A stretch of 57,574 nt of DNA from Candidatus Stoquefichus sp. (lineage in GTDB: Bacteria > Bacillota_I > Bacilli_A > Erysipelotrichales > Coprobacillaceae). A program made the position numbers and the translations under genes. Numbering within the stretch: position 1 is the stretch's first letter; each line of letters starts with the position of its first letter. Below the pieces are notes generated by a model. That model ran no database searches. It saw only the letters and a list, made by a program, of their open reading frames with translations, and had not been told where the DNA came from. The DNA is taken from positions 1 through 57,574 of the forward strand of contig JAETUM010000011.1 in NCBI GenBank assembly GCA_021768625.1. Direction: 5' to 3'. Of this stretch, positions 8,144 through 16,330 are shown one piece after another.

Positions 8144-9478
8144 TTATTTTCCTATACAAAAGCGTTTAAATAATTCATCTAATAAATCTTCTTTTGCTCT
8201 TTCTCCTAATATTTCTTTTAAATTTTCCCAAGAATTATATAAATCAGTAACAATTAAATCAGTTGGAATTTGATTTTTCATTGCTTCAATAGCAATATTT
8301 AATGATTGATTAGCTTTTTCTAATAATTGAATTTGTCTTGCATTAGCTAATATATCTTCTTGTCCTGATGTTATTTTTCCTAATTCAAACATAGTTTTTA
8401 TCTTTTGGATAAGTGGTTGAATATCTTTATCTTTAGCACTTATTGAAACTCCATCTATATTTTGAATAAATCCTTGATCTTTTTTATTAAAAACAATAAT
8501 TCTATTTGTATCTTGAGATAATTTTAAAAGTTCTTCATCTTCTTGTGTAAGTGGTGATGATCCATCAATAACCAATAATACCAAATCAACTTTATGTATG
8601 AGTTCTTTAGATTTATTTACACCTATATTTTCAACAATATCATCTGTTTCCCTAATACCTGCTGTATCTATAATATTTAATATAATTTGATCTAGACGTA
8701 TTGTTCCTTCTACAATATCTCTCGTTGTTCCTGCTATATCTGTGACAATAGCTTTATCCTCTTGTAATAAAGCATTTAACAAACTTGATTTACCTACATT
8801 AGGTTTACCTATAATAAGTGTTGATATACCTTCTTTTAATAAATGAACATTTTTTGATGATTCAATAATATGATTCATTTTATCTTGTAATAATTGACTC
8901 TTTGGAAGTAATGTTTGAGCTGTAAGTTCTTCTACATCATCATATTCAGGATAATCAATATTGACTTCTATTTGTGTAATGATTTGAATTAAATCTTCCC
9001 TTAAATCTTCTATAAAATGACTAATATTTCCTTGTATTCCTTTTAAAGCTAATGATGCAGCATAATCATTTTTAGCAGTAATGAGATCACTAATAGCTTC
9101 AGCTTGTGATAAATCAATTCTTCCATTAAGAAAAGCACGTTTTGAAAACTCACCATGTTCTGCCATACGAGCTCCTTTTTTCAAACATAAGTTTAATACC
9201 TTTTGCGTAATAAAAACTCCTCCATGGCAATTTATTTCAACCATTTCTTCTCCAGTAAATGTCTTTTTACCTCTATATATATTAATTAAAACTTCATCTA
9301 TTTTTTCTTGCTCATCTTGAATATATCCATATGTAATAGTATGACTCTTTTTATTTATTATATTTCCTGTAAAAAAATTTTGAACAAAAGCAATACAATC
9401 TTTACCACTTAGTCTTATAATAGATATGGCTGCTTCTAAACGACTTGTTGCTATAGCAACAATAATATCATCATTCAT
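8144..9478 (-). CDS. mnmE: tRNA modification GTPase MnmE
   Basis: MnmE acts with MnmG to place the cmnm5 group on the wobble uridine of several tRNAs. The 444-aa protein shows the N-terminal formyl-THF-binding domain (IATSRLEAAISIIRLSG), the G domain (GKPNVGKSSLLNALL, DIAGTTRD, DTAGIRETDD, FNKKD) and the canonical C-terminal CIGK. I chose MNDDIIVA at 9478 because GGTGAAAG precedes it; the upstream MKVGER start at 9496 has no ribosome site. In many Firmicutes mnmG (gidA), rsmG and parAB follow; here they do not, and two small genes follow instead. Confidence 0.95.
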   Translation of the reverse strand: MNDDIIVAIATSRLEAAISIIRLSGKDCIAFVQNFFTGNIINKKSHTITYGYIQDEQEKIDEVLINIYRGKKTFTGEEMVEINCHGGVFITQKVLNLCLKKGARMAEHGEFSKRAFLNGRIDLSQAEAISDLITAKNDYAASLALKGIQGNISHFIEDLREDLIQIITQIEVNIDYPEYDDVEELTAQTLLPKSQLLQDKMNHIIESSKNVHLLKEGISTLIIGKPNVGKSSLLNALLQEDKAIVTDIAGTTRDIVEGTIRLDQIILNIIDTAGIRETDDIVENIGVNKSKELIHKVDLVLLVIDGSSPLTQEDEELLKLSQDTNRIIVFNKKDQGFIQNIDGVSISAKDKDIQPLIQKIKTMFELGKITSGQEDILANARQIQLLEKANQSLNIAIEAMKNQIPTDLIVTDLYNSWENLKEILGERAKEDLLDELFKRFCIGK

Positions 9479-9493
9479 TCTTTCACCAACTTT

Positions 9494-9503
9494 CATTGCC
9501 TAT
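9494..9503 (-). promoter_or_regulatory. Possible extended -10 promoter for mnmE
   Basis: ATGTTATACT on the minus strand matches the recurring ATGTTATAAT promoter type of this window. It would leave a leader of only about 9 bases before the chosen mnmE start, so it is tentative. Confidence 0.35.
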
Positions 9504-9543
9504 AGTATAACATATCTATAAGTATATTATTTCATTTTTGTAT

Positions 9544-9580
9544 GAAAAAAATATGAAAGATTATTAATTTTTCATATTTT
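9544..9580 (-). terminator. Terminator after the PadR gene
   Basis: Arms AATATGAAA and TTTCATATT overlap the end of the PadR gene and run into a minus-strand T run, closing the two-gene PadR operon. Confidence 0.7.
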
Positions 9581-9898
9581 TTTATCAAACAATAAATGAT
9601 TTGTTTTATCAATTGTATTTTTATAAGTAATTAAATAATTATCTAAATGTTCTTGACCTAAAGTTGTAATAGAAAAATATTTTCTAGTAGGTCCTAAAGG
9701 TGATTTTGCTTTTCGACACTGAATATATTTTTTCTTTTCTAATCTAGTGAGAATTGGATATAAAGTTCCCTCAATAACATTATTAAATCCAGCTTCTGCT
9801 AATTCTATAATAATTTGATACCCATATGTCTCTTTTTGACTAATAATTTTTAAAACACATGCCTCCAATATTCCCTTTAATAATTGACTTTCATCCAT
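9572..9898 (-). CDS. PadR-family transcriptional repressor
   Basis: The 108-aa protein is a short PadR regulator: winged helix with KGILEACVLKIISQKETYGYQII, then EAGFNNVIEGTLYPILTRLEKKKYIQ and RKYFSITTLGQEHL, ending in a short dimer helix. Such proteins bind dyad operators and respond to drugs, phenolics or envelope stress, often controlling the membrane protein next to them. It is the second gene of a two-gene operon, 8 bases after the membrane-protein gene; usually the PadR gene comes first. Autoregulation through the dyad at 11011-11043 is likely but inferred. Confidence 0.9.
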   Translation of the reverse strand: MDESQLLKGILEACVLKIISQKETYGYQIIIELAEAGFNNVIEGTLYPILTRLEKKKYIQCRKAKSPLGPTRKYFSITTLGQEHLDNYLITYKNTIDKTNHLLFDKKI

Positions 9899-9906
9899 CT
9901 TATCAC

Positions 9907-10965
9907 CTATTTATCTTTAAAAATATTATCATCATAAATATCTGTATCTTTCTCTTTAATGACATTATATATTTCATTTCTTATTCTATCTCCTTTTCTA
10001 AAAAGGAAATAATAAATTGGAATTTCTATAGCTAAAATAATAATTATAAATAGAATACCATCTAATAATTCACTTGTCATAACAACATTTAATATAAAAC
10101 AAAATATGATAAAAATAATAAATATATTAGCTATTATACTCATTATTCTATCTTCTTTGTATTTTTTATTATACCATTTTTTTACATCTAGTTCTTCGTT
10201 ATTTTTCTTTTGACATTTTTTTATATATTTTTCATATTGTTTTCTATAAGTCAATATGACTTCATTATAAAATTCATTGCCAAAATGAAATTCATTACTT
10301 TCTTCATTATTTTCTTCTTTTATTAATTTATGTCGTTTATTTAAAATAATAAATAATACAAAACTAATAGGAATAAATATATATCTTGGTACAGTTATTA
10401 GTTTATATACATTATCTGGCATTGTAAAACACATAATTATAATGCCCATCATTATAATAAAAGTAAGTGTATTATCTAATTTTGGTGAAAACCATTTATA
10501 TTTAAATACTAATTTTTTTCTTATAAAACAAAATATGATAAAAAGTACGAAGGAAATAAAAATACTTATAAAAGAACCACCTATCTCTACATTAAATAAT
10601 AAAGGATTTTTTACTTCATCAAAAACAAAGTCTCCAAATGTAAATATTGCTTCTGATACTGCAAGAATCAATATAAAATATCTTATATTATCTAAATATG
10701 AAAGAATCATTTCAGAAATAGTTAATTTACGACTATCAATCACTTGATCACAAAATTCTTTAATATCATTTCCTATAATATTTTCTATAGGTTTATTTTC
10801 TTCTTGCGCAGAAATAAACAAATCTAAAATATCATTCATAATATCTTCAACATTTCCTACTTTAAATCCTGATGATGATATATAAATATCTATTTCCTGA
10901 AACTTTTCTTTATATTCTCCATCTAACAATTTAATATAGTCATGATAAGTTTCAAAATTTTTCAT
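9907..10965 (-). CDS. Membrane protein with N-terminal PadR-associated (HAAS/DUF1700-like) domain
   Basis: The 352-aa protein begins with about 85 soluble residues (LLDGEYKEKFQEIDIYISSSG, then EDIMNDILDLFISAQEENKP, IENIIGNDIKEFCDQV) that look like the helical domain found beside PadR regulators (DUF1048/DUF1700 type). After this come two blocks of membrane helices (about residues 95-220 and 275-335) separated by a charged cytosolic loop rich in Lys/Glu. Function is unknown in the family; membrane-stress or export roles are proposed for such pairs. RBS GTAGGAGGATTG is strong. It is the first gene of the PadR operon, downstream of the promoter at 11005-11033. Confidence 0.65.
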   Translation of the reverse strand: MKNFETYHDYIKLLDGEYKEKFQEIDIYISSSGFKVGNVEDIMNDILDLFISAQEENKPIENIIGNDIKEFCDQVIDSRKLTISEMILSYLDNIRYFILILAVSEAIFTFGDFVFDEVKNPLLFNVEIGGSFISIFISFVLFIIFCFIRKKLVFKYKWFSPKLDNTLTFIIMMGIIIMCFTMPDNVYKLITVPRYIFIPISFVLFIILNKRHKLIKEENNEESNEFHFGNEFYNEVILTYRKQYEKYIKKCQKKNNEELDVKKWYNKKYKEDRIMSIIANIFIIFIIFCFILNVVMTSELLDGILFIIIILAIEIPIYYFLFRKGDRIRNEIYNVIKEKDTDIYDDNIFKDK

Positions 10966-11004
10966 AACAATCCTCCTACTTGGTTAAATATAGTACCTGC
11001 ATAT

Positions 11005-11043
11005 AAAATAATACAACTATTATGTTATGTCAAGTAGTTGTAT
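11005..11043 (-). promoter_or_regulatory. PadR operon promoter with dyad operator
   Basis: On the minus strand TTGACA (11033-11028) and TATTTT (11010-11005) are 17 bases apart. A perfect inverted repeat ATACAACTA / TAGTTGTAT (11011-11019 and 11035-11043) brackets the -35 box, the left arm lying in the spacer. This is the placement expected for a repressor operator; PadR (9572-9898) is the obvious candidate. Confidence 0.75.
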
Positions 11044-11073
11044 AAAAAAAGAAATAGAAAAATTTCTATCTCT
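11043..11073 (-). terminator. Terminator of the rpmH-rnpA-yidC-jag operon
   Basis: On the minus strand a stem of ten pairs (one G-T) with a two-base apex joins 11063-11072 and 11051-11060, followed by seven T residues, directly after the jag stop codon. Confidence 0.85.
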
Positions 11074-11676
11074 TTATTCTACATATGATATAGTAATAAA
11101 TCTATTCTTTCCTTCTCCTTTACTTTCTGTCTTTAAATGAGAATCCATTTCAGAAATAACTTGATGAATAACTTTTCTTTCATCTGCTGGTAAAGGATCT
11201 AATTTAACATCTACTTTACTTCTTAAAACTTGTTTTCCAATTCTTTTAGCCATAGATGTCATTTTTTTATAACGATTTTCTTTATATCCATTAATATCAA
11301 TACTTAATTCAATTCTCTTTTTAAAAGTATTATTAACAGCATTTTTTGCAATAAAGTTTAATGCTCTTAATATAACTCCACCTTTCCCAATTAAAATTGA
11401 ATTATTATTTGTATTCACATTACAATAAATACGATCATTTTGAATATATGAAATTGTTTCAACTTCAAATTCCATATTTGTTAAAGTTCTTCTTACAAAA
11501 CTTTCTAAATATTCTCTGATCATATCTTCTGTATAGCATTCAATAACAACTTTTTTAGAAAATAATCCCTTTTTCTCTTCTATAATCTCATAATTTAATT
11601 GTTCTGGAGTTACTCCTAAATCTTGACAAGCAAGTTGAATAACCTCTTCTTCTGTTTTTGCTTCATATGTTTTCAT
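11074..11676 (-). CDS. jag: RNA-binding protein Jag (KhpB/EloR)
   Basis: Jag is a cytosolic RNA-binding protein that with KhpA influences cell elongation and envelope synthesis. The 200 aa show the Jag-N domain (EAKTEEEVIQLACQDLGVTPEQLNYEI region, about 1-50), a KH domain (SILIGKGGVILRALNFIAKNAVN, about 95-125) and a C-terminal R3H domain (PLPADERKVIHQVISEMDSHLKTESKGEGKNR). It follows yidC by 14 bases in the normal origin-flanking order and ends the operon. Confidence 0.95.
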   Translation of the reverse strand: MKTYEAKTEEEVIQLACQDLGVTPEQLNYEIIEEKKGLFSKKVVIECYTEDMIREYLESFVRRTLTNMEFEVETISYIQNDRIYCNVNTNNNSILIGKGGVILRALNFIAKNAVNNTFKKRIELSIDINGYKENRYKKMTSMAKRIGKQVLRSKVDVKLDPLPADERKVIHQVISEMDSHLKTESKGEGKNRFITISYVE

Positions 11677-11690
11677 CTTTTAATCCATCC

Positions 11691-12551
11691 TTATTTATCT
11701 TTTTTTCTTTCAATATGATAAATTTGAATATAAATAGTTCTTGCAATAGTTACTAAACTTGTTGTAATCCAATATAATGACATAGCTGTTGGCATTGATA
11801 ATGCGAACCAAACAATCATAATAGTCATAACAATATTCATTGTTTTCATTGATTGCTGTTGTTTAGAAACCTTATAACGTGGATTTCTCTTTAACATAAT
11901 ATTATTAATTTCAATTGCTAAATATTGTGTAATACCAACAATAATAACAATAATCATATAATACCAAGCACCACTTGTGATTTGAGACATAGGTGTTACA
12001 CCTAATTTTAAACCAAATAAAGTAGATTCATATAAAACTTCAATTCTTTGAACAGCTTGCCACATTGCTAACATAATAGGTAAAGTTAAGAATGTAGAAA
12101 ATGATCCAAACATACTAATATTATGCTTTTTATATAAAGCTTGAATTTCAGCTGATTGTCTCATTTGAGAAGCTTGATCTTTTCTACCTGCATATTTTCT
12201 TTGAATCTTTTCCATTTCTGGTTGAATCATTTGCATTTTTTGCATAGATACAGTTGATTTAATCATAATTGGTAAAATCAATATGTTAATAAGAATAGTT
12301 ACTCCTACAACACCCCATGCAACATTACCTAATGCATCTGTCATAAATAAGATACCTTTAGCTAATGGAATTGTTAAAATAAAATCAAAAATTCCAGCAT
12401 CTAATGACCAAGGTGTACTAGAATTAATAGCACGATCAGCTAATAATTTACCATTTTGGTCTAAATTCTGAGTACATCCAGTTAGCACAAATACAAAGGC
12501 AACTAATGCGAATACTTTTAAAAATTTCTTTGTACGTTGATCTAAATACAT
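11691..12551 (-). CDS. yidC: Membrane protein insertase YidC (OxaA/SpoIIIJ)
   Basis: YidC inserts and folds membrane proteins with or without Sec; the Bacillus copy SpoIIIJ is also needed for forespore sigma-G activation. The 286-aa protein starts with a lipoprotein signal (FALVAFVFVLTGCTQN, lipobox LTGC) and has five membrane segments with the charged loop (SVSMQKMQMIQPEMEKIQRKYAGRK) typical of Gram-positive YidC. It begins 3 bases after the rnpA stop and is followed by jag. Only this copy is in the window. Confidence 0.95.
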   Translation of the reverse strand: MYLDQRTKKFLKVFALVAFVFVLTGCTQNLDQNGKLLADRAINSSTPWSLDAGIFDFILTIPLAKGILFMTDALGNVAWGVVGVTILINILILPIMIKSTVSMQKMQMIQPEMEKIQRKYAGRKDQASQMRQSAEIQALYKKHNISMFGSFSTFLTLPIMLAMWQAVQRIEVLYESTLFGLKLGVTPMSQITSGAWYYMIIVIIVGITQYLAIEINNIMLKRNPRYKVSKQQQSMKTMNIVMTIMIVWFALSMPTAMSLYWITTSLVTIARTIYIQIYHIERKKDK

Positions 12552-12554
12552 TTT

Positions 12555-12887
12555 TTAATCCATCCTTTTATTTATTTTATTATATAGATACTCTAAATTA
12601 TCTTTATTGCTTGAAAATGAATCATGCAAATATTTATTTCTCACTATAATAATAAAATCCCTTTTTTGAGTCTTATCAAAAACTTCTTGAACCATCATTC
12701 TTACTTGTCTTTTAATTTTGTTACGAACAACAGCATTGCCTAATTTTTTACTAACAGAAATTCCAACTTTCAAATGTTCATTATTATTTCTATAATAAAT
12801 AACATATTTATGACTAACTATGCTTTTTTTCTTTTTTAAAATAGCTTGGAATTCCTCATTTTTTTTAATTCTATATTCTTTTTTCAT
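12555..12887 (-). CDS. rnpA: Ribonuclease P protein component
   Basis: RnpA is the protein cofactor of RNase P, which trims the 5' leaders of tRNAs. The 110-aa basic protein has the family signature: KKEYRIKKNEEFQAI, GISVSKKLGNAVVRNKIKRQVR and RDFIIIVRNKYL. It lies between rpmH and yidC, 39 bases after the rpmH stop. No good Shine-Dalgarno is visible before its ATG; a small hairpin and T run lie between rpmH and rnpA, so its expression is probably lower than that of rpmH. Confidence 0.95.
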   Translation of the reverse strand: MKKEYRIKKNEEFQAILKKKKSIVSHKYVIYYRNNNEHLKVGISVSKKLGNAVVRNKIKRQVRMMVQEVFDKTQKRDFIIIVRNKYLHDSFSSNKDNLEYLYNKINKRMD

Positions 12888-12892
12888 ATTTA

Positions 12893-12926
12893 TTTAGAAA
12901 AAAAACCACATTACAGTGGAATTTTA
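12893..12926 (-). terminator. Weak terminator or attenuator between rpmH and rnpA
   Basis: On the minus strand CCAC and GTGG with a six-base loop are followed by eight T residues. The short stem suggests partial termination, which would give more L34 than RnpA mRNA. Confidence 0.45.
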
Positions 12927-13061
12927 TTAGGCAGATAAAACTTTTCTTCCTCTTTTGCGGCGACGAGCAAGTACTTTTCTTCCGCCTACTGTTGCCATTC
13001 TAGCTCTAAAACCATGAGTTTTTGATCTTTTTCTTTTATTTGGTTGATATGTTCTTTTCAT
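12927..13061 (-). CDS. rpmH: Ribosomal protein L34
   Basis: L34 is a 44-aa, very basic protein of the large ribosomal subunit, the first gene of the leftward operon at the origin in most bacteria. The sequence starts [19 protein letters not shown] and ends [12 protein letters not shown], a full-length and ordinary L34. The ribosome site TTGGAGGTG is nine bases before ATG. It is the first gene after the strong promoter at 13118-13146 and precedes rnpA, yidC and jag. Confidence 0.98.
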   Translation of the reverse strand: MKRTYQPNKRKRSKTHGFRARMATVGGRKVLARRRKRGRKVLSA

Positions 13062-13117
13062 ATTAATTACACCTCCAAAATACAAATTTTTTTATACACA
13101 ATAACATATGCCCCATT

Positions 13118-13146
13118 ATTATATTGTTTTTGTTCTTATAAGTCAA
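13118..13146 (-). promoter_or_regulatory. rpmH operon promoter
   Basis: Minus strand TTGACT (13146-13141) and TATAAT (13123-13118) with a 17-base spacer, near-consensus for sigma-A. It would start transcription about 50 bases before rpmH. Confidence 0.85.
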
Positions 13147-13245
13147 TGAAAATATAAAAATAATGTGGTTCATACGTATTTTTTTATCATTAAAAGTTCT
13201 ATTTTTATTTATTTTTCATATAATATAGTAACATATAATCACAAC

Positions 13246-13526
13246 TTATTCACAGTGTGAACAGAGTTATTCACAATTGTGCATAACTTTGTTTATTTCC
13301 TTATATTAACTTACTTTTTATGTGAATATGTTTATGAATAATTTGTGAATAGACTTTTTTTAAGAAAGTTATTCACATTTATTCACAGTGCATAACATTT
13401 TATTCACATTTTTATATTATTAAATTTGTGTATAATTAAAAAAATGTCGATATTTCTTCACTTTTAGATGTGCATAACTATGTGAATAAGTTGTGCATAA
13501 TTTTTTTCTTCTTCTATTTATTCACA
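13246..13526. other. oriC, upstream DnaA-box cluster
   Basis: Eleven nine-base DnaA boxes are visible. TTATTCACA lies on plus at 13246, 13267, 13369, 13379, 13400 and 13518 and on minus at 13481-13489. TTATGCACA lies on minus at 13278, 13469 and 13492, and TTATACACA on minus at 13427. One-mismatch forms start at 13321, 13344 and 13387. Box orientation flips from mostly plus to mostly minus near 13427. With the second cluster after dnaA this forms a bipartite origin of the Bacillus type. The cluster also overlaps the dnaA promoter region, so DnaA probably represses its own gene. Confidence 0.9.
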
Positions 13527-13534
13527 ATTTCCTC

Positions 13535-13540
13535 TATAAT
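13535..13540 (+). promoter_or_regulatory. Likely -10 box for dnaA
   Basis: TATAAT at 13535-13540 would start transcription at about 13547, just before the ribosome site GAAGGTG. A second TATAAT at 13431-13436 overlaps a DnaA box and could be an alternative. Confidence 0.4.
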
Positions 13541-13562
13541 AATAGTGAAAGAAGGTGAATAT

Positions 13563-14894
13563 ATGAATAATTTATCCTCTGATTGGGAAAAAACTTTAAA
13601 TATTTTTAAAACTCAATGTGATGATAAAGTCTTTTTTGATTCATATTTTTCTTCTTTAAAGGTAAGAGATGTTGTTGATGGAGATATTATAGTTACTATA
13701 GATACGCAGTGGAGTCTAGGTGAGGTTAATCCTTATTTAGATAAACTAGAAGAAATATATAATACATTAACAAGTGGCCATTATCATATTAATTTAGTTG
13801 TTGAAGAAGATTATATTCAATCTATTCAACAAAAAAATGAATTATTAAACTTTGAAGATAATTTAAATCCTGATTTTACATTTGAAAACTTTGTTGTGGG
13901 TGGAAGTAACAGAATTGCTCAAAACGCTTCTTTAGCAGTTGCTATGAAACCAGGTATATCCTATAGTCCTTTATTTATTCATAGTAATTCTGGGCTAGGA
14001 AAAACCCATTTATTAAATGCTATTGGTAATTATGCTAAGTCTAAAGATCCAACAATTAAAATACTTTTTACAACAAGTGAGAATTTTGTCAATGAATATA
14101 TTCAATCATTATCAAATCATACAATAGATGAGTTTAATTATAAGTTTAGACATATTGATATTCTCTTAATTGATGATATTCAATTTATGGCATCAAAAGA
14201 ATCTTCAAGTGAAATATTTTTTAATATCTTTAATAGTTTAATAAGCAATAAAAAACAAATTGTTATTACAAGTGATAAACCTCCTAGAGATTTAAAAGGA
14301 ATGGAAAGTCGCTTAGTAAGTCGCTTCTCTTCTGGTTTAACTGTAAGTATAGATACACCAGAATTTGAAACATCAAAAGCCATATTAAGGAAAAAAATAG
14401 AAATTGAAAATGTTGATTATCCAATTACAGAAGAAGTTCTTGATTTTATTGCTAGTCATTTTAATCAAGATGTAAGATCCTTAGAAGGTAGTTTAAATAG
14501 ATTAATGTTTTGGAAATTAGTTAATGGAAAAAATGTGAATTGTATTGATTTAAACTTTGCTTTAGATGCTTTTAGTGATACATACGAACAACCTCATAAG
14601 ACTACAGAATTAACTGTTGATGCTATCAAAAATTGTGTGGCAGACTATTATAATTTAACTGTTAACCAATTAAATTCAAAAACAAGAACATCAAATATTA
14701 TAGTAGCAAGACATATAGCTATGTATTTAGTCAGAGATTTAATTAAAGATATTTCTTTTATCCAAATTGGTCATGAATTTGGTGGTAGAGATCATTCAAC
14801 AGTTATGAAAGCTTGCGATAAAGTTGAAAAGAAATTGGATAAAGATTTGAATTATAGAAAAGCTATTCAAGACATAAAGAAAAAACTTTTATAA
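13563..14894 (+). CDS. dnaA: Chromosomal replication initiator DnaA
   Basis: DnaA binds the boxes on both sides of its gene, melts the origin and loads the helicase. The 443-aa protein shows domain I (about 1-80), the AAA+ domain with HSNSGLGKTHLLNAIGN and ILLIDDIQFMA, and domain IV with the DNA-binding signature GGRDHSTVMKACDKV. The start at 13563 (MNNLSSDWEK) follows GAAGGTGAATAT and matches the family; the open frame extends to 13470 but encodes hydrophobic residues over DnaA boxes. It is the first rightward gene, with dnaN after a second box cluster. Confidence 0.97.
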   Translation: MNNLSSDWEKTLNIFKTQCDDKVFFDSYFSSLKVRDVVDGDIIVTIDTQWSLGEVNPYLDKLEEIYNTLTSGHYHINLVVEEDYIQSIQQKNELLNFEDNLNPDFTFENFVVGGSNRIAQNASLAVAMKPGISYSPLFIHSNSGLGKTHLLNAIGNYAKSKDPTIKILFTTSENFVNEYIQSLSNHTIDEFNYKFRHIDILLIDDIQFMASKESSSEIFFNIFNSLISNKKQIVITSDKPPRDLKGMESRLVSRFSSGLTVSIDTPEFETSKAILRKKIEIENVDYPITEEVLDFIASHFNQDVRSLEGSLNRLMFWKLVNGKNVNCIDLNFALDAFSDTYEQPHKTTELTVDAIKNCVADYYNLTVNQLNSKTRTSNIIVARHIAMYLVRDLIKDISFIQIGHEFGGRDHSTVMKACDKVEKKLDKDLNYRKAIQDIKKKLL

Positions 14895-14897
14895 AAG

Positions 14898-15030
14898 TTA
14901 TTCACATTTATTCACAACTTATTCACTATGTTTAAATCAAAATATATTGATTTATTCAATAAATTAATAAGTTATTCACATTATTCACAATATTATAATT
15001 AATATATTATTTAAATAATAATAAATAAAA
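14898..15030. other. oriC, downstream DnaA boxes and AT-rich unwinding region
   Basis: Between dnaA and dnaN, TTATTCACA boxes start at 14898, 14908, 14972 and 14981, with a near-match (TTATTCACT) at 14919. They are followed by a stretch of almost pure A/T (about 14990-15029) that is the likely unwinding element. In Bacillus the corresponding dnaA-dnaN gap is where melting happens. Confidence 0.85.
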
Positions 15031-15041
15031 GGAGAAAAAAG

Positions 15042-16145
15042 ATGAATTTTAAAATAAAAAGAACTGTATTATTAAATGCACTTTCTAAAGTTTCTAAAGC
15101 TGTTTCTTTAAAAAGTCCATTACCTGTTTTAACTGGTATTAAATTTGATTTACAAGAAGATCAATTAATTTTAACTGGAAGTGATAGTGATATTACTATT
15201 CAAACAAGTATTAAAGATGATATTGAAATTATAGAAAAAGGAGCTGTCGTGTTATCTTCACGTTATATCTTAGAAATTATCAAAAAAATAGATTCTGAAA
15301 TTGTTCATATTTATATTGTTGATGGTACACTTACTAGAATTGAAGGTTCTGGTTCTAAATTTGATTTAAATGGAACATCATATATTGATTATCCTAGAAT
15401 TGATTTAAATAAATCTGGTGTTCATTTAGAAATGAAATCAATAGATTTAAAACATGCTATAGAACAAACTTCTTTTGCTACAAGTGAAAAAGAAACAAGA
15501 CCTGTTTTAACTGGAGTTAATTTTAAAGCTAAGAATCGCATGTTAGAATGTATAGCTACTGATAGTTATCGTTTAGCAAAACGTATTCTTCCTATTGAAT
15601 CAGATGTTACATTTAATATTATTATTCCTAAAAAAAGTTTAATAGAAATTAGTCGTATTATAGAAAAAGATGAAATTATAGATTTATATGTATCAGATCG
15701 TAAAGTTTTATTTGTATTAGATGTAGCTATTATTCAAACAAGATTAATTGATGGATCTTATCCTGATACAAGTCGCCTTATTCCTAGTGAATTTGATTAC
15801 TCTATGTCTGTTGATAGTATTAGTTTATTAAATTCTATAGATAGAGCTTCTTTACTTTCTAATGAGCAATCTAATATTATTAAATTAACAATGGATGAAG
15901 ATAATGTTATTCTTTCTTCATTTTCACAAGAAATTGGATCAGTTGAAGAAAATTTATCTAAAGCTTTTTATAAAGGTCAACCATTACATATTTCATTTAG
16001 TGCAAAATATTTAAATGATGCTATTAAAAGCATAAATAGTGAGAAAGTAAGAGTTTTATTTACTGGCGAAATGAGGCCATTTATTATTAAAGATTTAGAA
16101 AGAGAAGATATTATTCAATTAGTATTACCAGTAAGAACATATTAA
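15042..16145 (+). CDS. dnaN: DNA polymerase III beta sliding clamp
   Basis: DnaN is the ring that tethers the replicative polymerase to DNA. The 367-aa protein has the three repeated clamp domains; recognisable stretches are LPVLTGIKFDL, SRYILEIIKKI, RPVLTGVNFKA, ATDSYRLAKR, DGSYPDTSRLIP and the C-terminal partner-binding end with RPFIIKD and IQLVLPVRTY. RBS AAAGGAGAAAAAAG. It follows dnaA and the second half of oriC, and a terminator overlaps its stop codon, so it is not continuous with the following GGDEF gene. Confidence 0.97.
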   Translation: MNFKIKRTVLLNALSKVSKAVSLKSPLPVLTGIKFDLQEDQLILTGSDSDITIQTSIKDDIEIIEKGAVVLSSRYILEIIKKIDSEIVHIYIVDGTLTRIEGSGSKFDLNGTSYIDYPRIDLNKSGVHLEMKSIDLKHAIEQTSFATSEKETRPVLTGVNFKAKNRMLECIATDSYRLAKRILPIESDVTFNIIIPKKSLIEISRIIEKDEIIDLYVSDRKVLFVLDVAIIQTRLIDGSYPDTSRLIPSEFDYSMSVDSISLLNSIDRASLLSNEQSNIIKLTMDEDNVILSSFSQEIGSVEENLSKAFYKGQPLHISFSAKYLNDAIKSINSEKVRVLFTGEMRPFIIKDLEREDIIQLVLPVRTY

Positions 16146-16172
16146 AAGTATAATTAAGTTTATACTTTTTAT
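16144..16172 (+). terminator. Terminator after dnaN
   Basis: Arms AAAAGTATAA and TTATACTTTT with a T run start at the dnaN stop codon. Confidence 0.8.
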
Positions 16173-16191
16173 TTAGTTATAAAATAAATTG

Positions 16192-16200
16192 TGATATAAT
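16192..16200 (+). promoter_or_regulatory. Extended -10 promoter of the GGDEF gene leader
   Basis: TGATATAAT (TGnTATAAT) ends about 8 bases before the riboswitch begins. The candidate -35 (TTTAGT, 16172-16177) is weak. Confidence 0.55.
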
Positions 16201-16207
16201 AAAATAA

Positions 16208-16284
16208 ACTAAATAGGCAAAATTATTGAAAGATAATGACGCAAAGCTATAGGGCCTAATATATATGGCAGCCAGTTGCATTTA
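16208..16284 (+). promoter_or_regulatory. Cyclic-di-GMP-I (GEMM-I) riboswitch
   Basis: The leader contains the GEMM-I landmarks in order: GGCAAA (16216), GAAA tetraloop arm, GACGCAAAGC (about 16238), GGGCCT (16252), and GGCAGCCAGTTGCA (16267-16280) as the second paired strand. It is followed at once by a terminator hairpin and then a diguanylate cyclase gene, so the enzyme's product should control its own synthesis. Confidence 0.9.
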
Positions 16285-16286
16285 AT

Positions 16287-16313
16287 AGATAGGGCTGTTA
16301 CCTATCTTTTTTT
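16287..16313 (+). terminator. Expression-platform terminator of the c-di-GMP riboswitch
   Basis: AGATAGG and CCTATCT (loop GCTGTTA) followed by seven T residues, three bases after the aptamer. Whether c-di-GMP turns transcription on or off cannot be decided by eye. Confidence 0.85.
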
Positions 16314-16330
16314 ATGAAAGGAGAATTATA

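Noticed and set aside
13470-13562. N-terminal extension of DnaA
   Set aside because: The extra residues are hydrophobic and encoded over DnaA boxes; the ribosome site and family homology fix the start at 13563.
14941-14970. TTATTCAAT as a further DnaA box
   Set aside because: Two mismatches at the conserved end; not counted with the boxes.
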